From: a virus
Virus record (IMG/VR): IMGVR_UViG_3300035145_000254
Coordinates: 1 to 22,533 of that record
Direction: 5' to 3' (one strand)
Length of the DNA: 22,533 nt
Positions 1 through 6,807 of the stretch are shown here, in pieces (the first letter of the stretch is position 1; each line of letters opens with the position of its first letter). A program made the translations under genes and the position numbers. The notes beneath the pieces are model-generated. The model did not search any database, was not told the origin of the DNA, and saw nothing but the letters and a program-made list of their open reading frames with translations.

Positions 1-225
1 AAGTGGACCAAAGAGGATTGGGGAACCAAGTCCGGCAAGAACTCCACTCAGGGCAAAGACGCTACCGGGGAGCGATACCTTCCCAAGAAGGCGAGAGACA
101 AGCTGAGCAAGAAGGAGTATGAGGCCACTTCACGCAAGAAGCGGGCTGATATGAAGAAGGGTAAGCAGCATTCCGCGCAGCCGAAGAAGGTTGCCAGGAA
201 GACATCTAGGGCTAAATTCGAGTGA
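1..225 (+). CDS. C-terminal part of a small lysine-rich phage protein (DUF5872-like)
   Basis: An open frame enters from the left edge and runs 74 codons to TGA at 223-225, so the start is outside the window. The peptide is very rich in Lys and Arg and contains GKNSTQGKDATGERYLPKKA followed by a TSRKKR stretch. This pattern recalls short phage proteins I know as DUF5872-like, which lie near structural genes. No catalytic motif is visible. Such basic proteins may bind nucleic acid or occur in the virion, but the role is unknown. Two further small basic genes follow directly, which suggests one translational unit leading into the head-tail genes. The family name comes from memory of the motif. 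Confidence 0.7.
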   Translation, partial: KWTKEDWGTKSGKNSTQGKDATGERYLPKKARDKLSKKEYEATSRKKRADMKKGKQHSAQPKKVARKTSRAKFE

Positions 226-233
226 GGTGCAAT

Positions 234-329
234 ATGCGAAACATGAAAGGCGCAATGAAAAAGGGCGACAAGAAGAAAAAGAAGAACCGCAAAAGCACTT
301 ACAAGGATAAGAACGGAACCTACGAGTAA
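234..329 (+). CDS. 31-residue lysine-rich peptide
   Basis: A short frame starts at ATG 234, eight bases after the preceding stop, with GAGTGAGGTG just upstream as a possible ribosome binding site. It ends in TAATG, so its stop overlaps the ATG of the next gene, which implies translational coupling. The peptide is almost half Lys/Arg, including a KKGDKKKKKNRK run, and ends YKDKNGTYE. No family is recognised. Its basic charge matches both neighbours, so a nucleic-acid-binding or packaging-related role is possible but is inference only. It could also be non-coding. Coupling on the 3' side and the good codon frame favour a real gene. Confidence 0.55.
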   Translation: MRNMKGAMKKGDKKKKKNRKSTYKDKNGTYE

Positions 330-517
330 TGGCTAAGGGTGTACCGCACTACACGAAAGATGGCTCTCTCCATACTGGTGAGTACCACAAGATGCCGGAC
401 GGCTCTCTGCATTCCGGCAAGAAGCATACGAAATCGAGCAAGCCTCTGTTTCATATGAATGAGCTTCCTAAGAAGGTACAGAGCAAGATCAAACAAAGAG
501 GCATGAAGTTTGAGTAA
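329..517 (+). CDS. Small basic conserved phage protein with internal repeat
   Basis: A 62-residue protein joined to both neighbours by TAATG overlaps (329 and 517). Two near-copies of a short unit are visible: YTKDGSLHTGEYHK and MPDGSLHSGKKH. The charged C-terminal half contains FHMNELPKKVQSKIKQRGMK. Similar small proteins with paired DG-x-H-x-G units sit beside P22-like connector genes in other podoviruses, as I remember them, but no function is established. His residues are frequent, so metal or nucleic-acid binding is conceivable. The tight fit between a basic peptide and the gp4-like gene makes a virion or assembly role likely. Confidence 0.7.
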   Translation: MAKGVPHYTKDGSLHTGEYHKMPDGSLHSGKKHTKSSKPLFHMNELPKKVQSKIKQRGMKFE

Positions 518-999
518 TGGCTACAGTCGCGCAGGTTGCTAAGGCAGCGTTACAAAGGATATTGGTACAGGCTAGTGAGTCTCCACTGCAGCCTGATGAA
601 TATAGTGACTTCATCTTTGCGATGAACAACTATATGAGCGAGCTAGACGCTCAGGGTATCCAATTAGGATATACAGAGGTCTCTGATCTAGGTGATACCG
701 TAACGATCCCCACAGGGGCTCTGAGAGGCTTGATCGCTAACATGGCGATAGAGGTGGCTCCAGATTACAACGGGGTGATCTCGCAGGGTCTGGTGAAGGC
801 TGCGCGTGATGGCTTCAATACCATGAGGCTGCTCGGTCAGAGTATGGGCGAGACCAAGATGCCCGCAACCCTGCCGATTGGCTCAGGCAACGAAGATACG
901 CTCTTCGGCTTCCCCGGGCATTTTTATCCAGAGTCAGAAGAGGATATCCTGGCGGAGTCCACTGGCTCGATCGGTTTGGAGCTAAACACAAATGGTTGA
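517..999 (+). CDS. Head-tail connector, P22 gp4-like (tail accessory factor)
   Basis: A 160-residue protein close to the length of P22 gp4 (about 166 residues). The N-terminal segment is typical of this family: an amphipathic helix from residue 5, a conserved SPLQPDEYSDFIFAMNNYM segment near 23-41, then GYTEVSDLGDTVTIPTGALR around 51-70 and a helix running through MAIEVAPDYN. In P22, gp4 docks under the portal ring after DNA packaging and builds the platform for gp10 and the tail. The gp10-like gene is two genes downstream, in P22 order. The 3' end overlaps the next ATG by 8 bases. The start follows the TAATG overlap. Confidence 0.85.
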   Translation: MATVAQVAKAALQRILVQASESPLQPDEYSDFIFAMNNYMSELDAQGIQLGYTEVSDLGDTVTIPTGALRGLIANMAIEVAPDYNGVISQGLVKAARDGFNTMRLLGQSMGETKMPATLPIGSGNEDTLFGFPGHFYPESEEDILAESTGSIGLELNTNG

Positions 1000-1837
1000 C
1001 AGATCACAAGGCAGGAAGAAGTCCGATTTTGTTGCGAAGACCACAGTAGAGTCTGGCGCGTTTATGGACTACTTTGTAAACGGCACAAATTACAAGATTA
1101 CCTATACAAATTTTCTTAATGGTCTAGGTGTTACTGGCTCGATCACGCAAACTGGTGATCCTACCGGAACGGCTGTTCTGGACATTGATGGCACAGTAAA
1201 CAAGATCAGAAACATAGAGAGCGGCGCTGGCATACTGGCTAGTGTATCGGCTCAGAACGGCGTTGAGCTAAAGCATAACTTTGCTGCTGATTCTACTGGC
1301 TCTCCGTTGTTACTTAACGTAACGGACGCAACTCCTGATATAGCGAGTATTGTTGGAGGAAACGGAATAAACGTAACATCAACAAGCAACTACGTTACGA
1401 TTGACGCTGAAGCGCAACCATACGCTCAGGTTAGTGTTCAAGGAAACACTGGAGCAACAACAATATCAACTGCTGGTACTCCCGTTAAGGCTTCTGCAAC
1501 CTATGTTGTTGGCATACAGTCTGGATTCACAGGAGATACAACAGGAAAGATTGTCTACAACGGTACTTCTGCGAGAGTTGCTGCTGTTCACGTTAGTGCT
1601 ACGTTTAGTCCTGTTTCTGCAAACAATCAAGAAGTATTCATACAGGTTGCTAAAAACGGAACAGTTGAAGCTGGCAGCAAAATAACCAGAAAGGTTGATT
1701 CGGCTGAGTCTGCCAATGCTTCTACGTTTTTCAATGTTTCTTTGGCTCAAAATGATTACATTGAGCTTTATATTGGTAACGACACGAGCACAGATAATGT
1801 TGTTTTGATTGATGCAATTGTGGGTATTGTGAACTAA
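992..1837 (+). CDS. Beta-rich virion protein, candidate jelly-roll C-terminus
   Basis: A 281-residue protein inserted between the gp4-like and gp10-like genes. Residues 1-30 are polar and basic (DRSQGRKKSDF). The middle is rich in Gly, Thr, Ser and Asn, with NGLGVTGSITQTGDPTG and GGNGINVTSTSNYVTIDA, as in phage fibre or decoration proteins. The last 125 residues alternate hydrophobic and polar positions, as in a TNF/C1q-type jelly roll (KIVYNGTSARVAAVHVSATF, then NDYIELYIGND). No enzyme motif is visible. Base composition is more AT-rich than in the flanking genes, and codons such as GTT, ACA and AAC are frequent, which hints at module exchange. A head fibre or tail-surface role is inference. 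Confidence 0.6.
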   Translation: MVDRSQGRKKSDFVAKTTVESGAFMDYFVNGTNYKITYTNFLNGLGVTGSITQTGDPTGTAVLDIDGTVNKIRNIESGAGILASVSAQNGVELKHNFAADSTGSPLLLNVTDATPDIASIVGGNGINVTSTSNYVTIDAEAQPYAQVSVQGNTGATTISTAGTPVKASATYVVGIQSGFTGDTTGKIVYNGTSARVAAVHVSATFSPVSANNQEVFIQVAKNGTVEAGSKITRKVDSAESANASTFFNVSLAQNDYIELYIGNDTSTDNVVLIDAIVGIVN

Positions 1838-3258
1838 TGCCGAAGGTTATTTTGCCAATAGCTAACGGATATTATGAGAGCGATTCTCTGCCGATATCGG
1901 CTCAGGAATGCACTAACTTTTATCCGAATATAGCTCAGGCTCCTGCGTTAAATCAGGAGACTCTGTTTGGCACGCCCGGTCTTACACAAGTAGCTAGCGC
2001 AAGTGACATCAGTAACTGCCGTGGCGCACATGAAATGAACGGTGTGCCTTACTTTGTTATTGATGGAAAGCTATACAGTATGTCAGCCAGCTATGTTCTA
2101 ACAGATCACGGTCAAATAGACGGATCTGGTAGAGTATCAATGGCTGACAATGGTACGCAGATGCTGGTTTTAGTGCCGGGAGGTAACGGCTACATTTACA
2201 ACCACGTTACGGATTCGTTCGCTCAGATTACGGATGCTGACTTCACAGCTAACGGTAACCCGCAGCAGGTAGTCTATATAGATGGTTATTTTTGTCTTAC
2301 TACAGATTCTAAGAAGTTTATTGTCAGTGCTTTGAATGATGGTCTGTCGTATAACGCACTAGACTTCGGTACTGCTGAGTCGGACCCGGATGAGATTGTT
2401 GCTCCGGTTGTATTTAAGAACCAGCTATTTATCGGCGGTTCGCAGACGATAGAAGCATTTCAAAACATTGGCGGTGCTGACTTTCCGTTTCAGCGCACTG
2501 GACTGTTCTTGAGCAAGGGCATATCGAGCCCGTTTAGCATTCAGTCAATACAGGATACGTTTGTGTTTGTTGGCGCTGGTGCTAACGAGTCACCTGCAAT
2601 CTGGGCTCTAAGCGGTAACAGTGTGGCGAAGATATCTACCACTGCGATCGACAAGGAGCTCAGCGCTCTTACAGAGGATCAGGTAAAAGACATTTATTCC
2701 TGGGCATACGCTGATAAGGGTGCTTACTTTGTGGGCTTTGCTCTACCTGAGACAACTCTCGTCTATGACGCGATCTCTAAGCGATGGCATGAAAGAAAGT
2801 CTTTGGTTAATGGGTCGCTTGGTGCGTACAGAGTGAACGCACTGATCAGGGCATACAATGAGTTGTGGGCTGGTGATTTTGTGGATGGCCGAATCGGCAG
2901 GGTTTCTCAAGATATTTATACTGAATATGGCAACAATATTCTGAGGACTATTGTGACTCAGCCCTTTCAGAACAATATGGAGTCTTTCGTGCTTCCAGAG
3001 CTAGAACTCACCGTCGAGAGCGGTGTAGGTAATTCTGACGCGATGGACCCAAAAGTAGGCTTGGAACGCTCGACAGATGGTAAACTATGGTCTGATGCCA
3101 GATACCGCAGTATTGGCAAGACCGGAGAGTACAACCGCCGGGTGATATGGAATCGCAATGGCAGGGCATCGAGGTTTGAGCTTTTTAGGTTCACTATGAG
3201 CGAGCCCGTTAAGCCGGTGCTGATTCAGATGACCGCCGATATAGTGGTGACGCAATGA
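1837..3258 (+). CDS. Packaged DNA stabilisation protein, P22 gp10-like
   Basis: The 473-residue length is almost that of P22 gp10 (about 472). The N-terminus shows the family pattern: a conserved PIANGYYESDSLPISAQECT segment and NFYPN, followed by LFGTPGLTQ. Further landmarks are RGAHEMNGVPYFVIDGKLY, a series of beta-propeller-like strands, and FSIQSIQDTFVFVG near the middle. In P22, gp10 forms the hexameric ring below gp4 that plugs the portal and holds packaged DNA in the capsid. The start overlaps the preceding TAA (TAATG), and the end overlaps the next start (ATGA). Order after gp4 agrees with the P22 scheme. This is one of the safest calls in the window. Confidence 0.9.
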   Translation: MPKVILPIANGYYESDSLPISAQECTNFYPNIAQAPALNQETLFGTPGLTQVASASDISNCRGAHEMNGVPYFVIDGKLYSMSASYVLTDHGQIDGSGRVSMADNGTQMLVLVPGGNGYIYNHVTDSFAQITDADFTANGNPQQVVYIDGYFCLTTDSKKFIVSALNDGLSYNALDFGTAESDPDEIVAPVVFKNQLFIGGSQTIEAFQNIGGADFPFQRTGLFLSKGISSPFSIQSIQDTFVFVGAGANESPAIWALSGNSVAKISTTAIDKELSALTEDQVKDIYSWAYADKGAYFVGFALPETTLVYDAISKRWHERKSLVNGSLGAYRVNALIRAYNELWAGDFVDGRIGRVSQDIYTEYGNNILRTIVTQPFQNNMESFVLPELELTVESGVGNSDAMDPKVGLERSTDGKLWSDARYRSIGKTGEYNRRVIWNRNGRASRFELFRFTMSEPVKPVLIQMTADIVVTQ

Positions 3259-3506
3259 GCTACAAGCTGAACGCAGCACAGCCGATTGTGGATGCTAACG
3301 GGACGATGGAGCAGCCCTTCAGGCAGTTTACGCAGGAAGCAGCCCTGTCTATACCGATAACGGGTGCTGGAAGCCCGGAGGGTGTAGTTGAGGCGGTACA
3401 GTTTAGTTTATATCTCGACACCACTGGAGGTGCGGGATCAATCCAATACAGAAAGATGCAGCCCGAGATCGGCGGTGACCGTACCCGTGGCTGGATAGCG
3501 GTTTAG
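3255..3506 (+). CDS. Small virion-associated protein
   Basis: An 83-residue protein starting at an ATGA overlap with the gp10-like gene. Visible segments are ANGTMEQPFRQFTQEAALSI and IQYRKMQPEIGGDRTRGW. I recall similar short proteins between tail-hub and ejection genes in P22-like podoviruses, but I know no tested function. It lies where P22 has the tail needle gene (gp26), yet it is far too short and lacks the long trimeric coiled coil, so it is not an obvious needle. Its predicted beta-strand character (VEAVQFSLYLDTTG) fits a small capping or hub-associated domain. That is inference from position. Confidence 0.65.
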   Translation: MSYKLNAAQPIVDANGTMEQPFRQFTQEAALSIPITGAGSPEGVVEAVQFSLYLDTTGGAGSIQYRKMQPEIGGDRTRGWIAV

Positions 3507-3516
3507 GAGAGTATAT

Positions 3517-4044
3517 ATGGACCCCTTAACGATTGGTCTAACTTTAGCCGGAGCGGGCGCTGGACTGTATGGCGCTAGAGAGCAGCGTAAGGCTGCTGAA
3601 GGTCAAACAGAGTCTTCGGAGCGTATGCGCCGGGAGGCCATGCAGGCTATCCAGAACTTCGGTCAGAGAGCCCTGCAGCCGCTCCCATCCGCTTACCAGA
3701 GGTCTCAGGACATCCGGCAGCAGAGCGCCAATCGAGCTATGGCCCTAGCAGGTCAGATGTTCAGACCTTCACTTGAGCAGTTTCGTGAGGGTAACTACAT
3801 GGCTCAACAACGAATCGCTGAGGCACAGCCGTTTATGCAGTCTGCAATACTTGGAACCGGATCTTTGGGATATATGCCGCAGGCTCAGCGAGTGCCACTT
3901 GATTACAGTCAACTAGAGCCCTTGATGAACCCGGCTCCAATGGAATTCACTCCTGTCCCCGGTGGTCAGGCAAATATGCAGGCATCTGCTCCGGTTGATC
4001 GGATGCAGCAGGCTGTTCTTCGATACCAGGGAAGAATGTCATGA
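3517..4044 (+). CDS. Candidate ejection protein, P22 gp7-like in position
   Basis: A 175-residue protein with AGGAGAG ending five bases before the ATG. Residues 3-20 form a glycine/alanine-rich hydrophobic segment (LTIGLTLAGAGAGLYGAREQ) like those at the N-terminus of phage ejection proteins. This is followed by a long Gln/Arg/Ala-rich helix (residues 22-100) and a Pro/Met/Gln-rich tail. P22 gp7 (about 229 residues) enters the host with DNA and helps form a trans-envelope channel. The first position in a run of four similar genes supports a role in the same complex. The match rests on composition, the hydrophobic N-terminus and order, because direct sequence similarity to gp7 cannot be checked here. 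It ends in an ATGA overlap with the next gene. Confidence 0.6.
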   Translation: MDPLTIGLTLAGAGAGLYGAREQRKAAEGQTESSERMRREAMQAIQNFGQRALQPLPSAYQRSQDIRQQSANRAMALAGQMFRPSLEQFREGNYMAQQRIAEAQPFMQSAILGTGSLGYMPQAQRVPLDYSQLEPLMNPAPMEFTPVPGGQANMQASAPVDRMQQAVLRYQGRMS

Positions 4045-5738
4045 GCTTGAACCGAGGAAAGCTAGAGGATACAGAGGGCGTAAGGGAGGCCGAGTTTGTC
4101 GTACTCGACTTTATCCGCTCCACTCCAGATGCAACCATTCCAGAGATAGCCCGTCTGATTGATGATGTCGGCGCTGATCTCCGTTACATTGCGAACGAGC
4201 TAGGGATTGACCCTGACGTAGCTCAGCAGGCTTACGATGAAGCCTTCGCGGTTGCGCCTCCGATCGAGCAGGTGATTGAGAAGCAGATCAATGCCGAGCC
4301 CATCGTGCCTCCACAGGCTCCTTTGGCTGAGGTCATCACGGTAGGTCCGGGCTCTTCCAATGCCACTGACGTTCCTGTTCCTCCTGCTGCACCAGAGCCG
4401 CAGGTCAGAGAGAACATCATTCCAGATGAACCAACTCCTACTACGCCCACAAGGGATGTAGTAACTGGCGCTCCCGCCGGAACTACTCTGCCGGTTGGAT
4501 TGGCCGCATCAGAGCAGGCGATCCGTGACGCTGAGGAAAGGGCAAGGCAAGATCTTCTGACAACCTTCAATATTTCCAGGGGTGACCTGGAGAGAGGCAC
4601 TGCAGCAGCCTCTGAGGCTCTTGCTGGAGGAACCAGAAGAGCAAGGAGTGACATTGAGGCTGGCACTCAGAGTGGCTTAGAGGCGCTCAGAGAAGGTCTG
4701 GGCGGGGCTCGCACTGATATTGAGGCGGGCTTCGGTAGAGCCGAGGGTATGTTTGATCCGTACACTCAGGCTGGCCGAGATGCGTTACAGCGGCAACTAG
4801 CTCTATCTGGCGCACTAGGCCAGGAAGAATTCCAGCAGGCTTATCAGGAAAGCCCACAGATGCAATTCCTGCGAGAGCAGGGTGAACGTGCGGCTCTTCG
4901 CACAGCGGCTGCTAGAGGCGGTCTGGGCGGCGGTAGGGTCATGCAGGAGCTTGCCCGGTACGGAACCGGATTGGCTTCTCAGGATTTACAGAATCAGATA
5001 GCCAACCTTCAGGCGCTGTCTTCTCAAGGTCTCGGTGCTACTGGCAGCGCGGCTAACATTGCTACAGGCGGCGCTCAGCAACTGGCAAATCTCGGAGTGC
5101 TAGGTGGCACTTCAGGGTTGCAGGCTTACACTCAGCAGGGTACGCAGTTGGCTGATCTGGCTCAGCAGTTGGGTGTCCGTGAGGCTGACCTGCAGCAAGC
5201 TCTGGGAGCCGGTCAGGCAAACATTGCGCTTGGATTAGGAACTCGCGCAGCGGACCTTTCTGCGGGGATGGGAACCAATATCGCGGGCATGAGGACTCGT
5301 GCAGGTGAACTGCTTGCAGGTCAGTTTGGAACAGCAGCATCACAGCTTGCCGATCTCCAACAGGCTCAGGGCGCTGGTACAGCGAATATGCTCGGAGCGC
5401 AGACAAGCTACATCAACCAGTTACAGCAGGCAGCAGCGGCAGGCGATGCAGCGGCTCAGACTGAACTGGCTCAACTGCAAGCTAACATCAACCTGGGTAT
5501 AGGTAGCTCTCTGGCGGGTGTCCCGGCTGCTCAACTCTTCCCGGTTGCAAACGCTGCAGGGTCGATCCTTGAGGGCGCGGCACTGGGTTACCAGTTAGGT
5601 GAGGGATTCGGCACTCCCAGCACTGCTAGACAGACATATCCGATATCAGGAATGACTCAGATGACAGGCATCTCTCCAACTGGATATCAGGCTTACAACC
5701 CGTTCCAAATATCAGCAAGCAACTTAGGTGAACTCTAG
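4041..5738 (+). CDS. Candidate ejection / DNA transfer protein, Ala/Gln-rich
   Basis: A 565-residue protein coupled by ATGA to its upstream partner. Residues 1-72 form a small acidic helical domain (REAEFVVLDFIRSTPDATI, then GIDPDVAQQAYDEAF). Residues 75-155 are a Pro/Ala/Val-rich linker. Residues 165-240 carry a loose repeat with DLERGT, DIEAGT and DIEAGF. A segment resembling DNA transfer proteins follows: YTQAGRDALQRQLALSGALG, a QESPQM-FLREQGERA block, and ARGGLGGGRVMQELARYGTG. From 300 on it is an Ala/Gln/Leu/Gly helix ending in a Gly/Pro/Tyr-rich tail. P22 gp20 is about 471 residues. Ejection with DNA into the periplasm or cytoplasm is known for that class; assignment here is by features and order. 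Confidence 0.7.
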   Translation: MSLNRGKLEDTEGVREAEFVVLDFIRSTPDATIPEIARLIDDVGADLRYIANELGIDPDVAQQAYDEAFAVAPPIEQVIEKQINAEPIVPPQAPLAEVITVGPGSSNATDVPVPPAAPEPQVRENIIPDEPTPTTPTRDVVTGAPAGTTLPVGLAASEQAIRDAEERARQDLLTTFNISRGDLERGTAAASEALAGGTRRARSDIEAGTQSGLEALREGLGGARTDIEAGFGRAEGMFDPYTQAGRDALQRQLALSGALGQEEFQQAYQESPQMQFLREQGERAALRTAAARGGLGGGRVMQELARYGTGLASQDLQNQIANLQALSSQGLGATGSAANIATGGAQQLANLGVLGGTSGLQAYTQQGTQLADLAQQLGVREADLQQALGAGQANIALGLGTRAADLSAGMGTNIAGMRTRAGELLAGQFGTAASQLADLQQAQGAGTANMLGAQTSYINQLQQAAAAGDAAAQTELAQLQANINLGIGSSLAGVPAAQLFPVANAAGSILEGAALGYQLGEGFGTPSTARQTYPISGMTQMTGISPTGYQAYNPFQISASNLGEL

Positions 5739-5748
5739 GAAGAAAACG

Positions 5749-6798
5749 ATGGCTGACAACTCTTCACTACTAGGCGGCATGATGCCGACACAGCGTAGAA
5801 CAGACATTCCCACGTTGCTCCGGGGCTTGGGTGCTGCTGCTACAGGTCAGGTTCCTCAGTTTCGGCAGCAGATGCGAGCAGAAGAGCAGTATCAGCGTCA
5901 GTCTGCCCTGCAGGATATTCAGATGCAGGATGTGCTTGCAAAGTCTGCTGCTCAAGATGCTTTGGCTTTGTTGCAGTTATCTGCCACTGGAAACACTAGG
6001 CAGGCAATGGATTTACTTGGAGACAGGGCTGAATTGATAAGAAGGATAGGGGGTGACCCTAGCTCAACAATGAACCTTCAAGAGCTTCTGATGTCAGGAG
6101 GGTTTGAAGCAATATTGCCGCAACTGCAAAGCACCGTTCAAAACGCTAGGGCTCTCGGCTTGATAAAGGGTGATGATTTCATCGGAGTGGAGAAGGGTGT
6201 AGCTATGTTCAGAACTCCTGGGGGAGCAATTAGAACGCAGCCGGTTGCCGGAATTCCTGCTATGTCTTCTGAGGAAATTAGAAAAGCTGAAACAGATTTA
6301 AGAAAAGAGTTTAACGCGCTACCGCAAGTAAAAGATTTTGCGATCAGGAGTAGCGCTCTTGATACGGTATTGGCTTCTGCAGAAGATCCTAGCCCTGCTG
6401 GAGATATCTCTTTGATTTTCGCATATATGAAAATGCTTGATCCAAATTCTGTTGTTCGTGAGGGAGAGTTTGCAACAGCCCAAAGCGCAGGATCAGTGCC
6501 GGAAAGTATCTGGGCTAAGTACAATCAAGCTGTAGAAGGAACGAGGTTGGCTCCTACCGTAAGGCAGGATTTTGTTGATAGAGCGCGCAGACTTTATGAT
6601 TCAAATGCTGAGTCTTTCGGAAGGGTTTATCGAAGATACGAGATGCTCGCCAAGAGAAATGATTTGGAACCAGAGAATGCCCTTATTGATTATCGCGTTT
6701 CTTCGCAGAGACCGTCATTACCATTGACAGCGATAAGCGCTGGCGTAACTCCAGAGGTATGGTCTGCAATGACTGAAGAAGAGCGAGAGTTATTCTAA
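5749..6798 (+). CDS. Candidate internal virion / ejection protein
   Basis: I chose ATG 5749 because AGGAAG (5737-5742) lies six bases upstream. A GTG in frame at 5728 has no such site. The 349-residue product opens MADNSSLLGGMMP, then has Gln/Ala/Arg-rich helices through residue 90, an IGVEKGVAMFRTPGGAI beta segment near 145-165, and a long helical half. The motif SLIFAYMKMLDPNSVVREGE, followed by FATAQSAGS, is one I know from several phage ejection and internal virion proteins. Its position between two other candidate ejection genes supports the same role. It has no transmembrane segment or enzyme motif. Exact correspondence to P22 gp20 or gp16 cannot be settled by eye. Confidence 0.7.
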   Translation: MADNSSLLGGMMPTQRRTDIPTLLRGLGAAATGQVPQFRQQMRAEEQYQRQSALQDIQMQDVLAKSAAQDALALLQLSATGNTRQAMDLLGDRAELIRRIGGDPSSTMNLQELLMSGGFEAILPQLQSTVQNARALGLIKGDDFIGVEKGVAMFRTPGGAIRTQPVAGIPAMSSEEIRKAETDLRKEFNALPQVKDFAIRSSALDTVLASAEDPSPAGDISLIFAYMKMLDPNSVVREGEFATAQSAGSVPESIWAKYNQAVEGTRLAPTVRQDFVDRARRLYDSNAESFGRVYRRYEMLAKRNDLEPENALIDYRVSSQRPSLPLTAISAGVTPEVWSAMTEEERELF

Positions 6799-6807
6799 GG
6801 AATTATT

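Noticed and set aside
3255-3506. Tail needle (P22 gp26) equivalent
   Set aside because: Right position, but only 83 residues and no long coiled coil.
4232-4666. 144-codon - strand frame
   Set aside because: Shadow of the Ala/Gln-rich ejection gene; low-complexity codons keep the other strand open.
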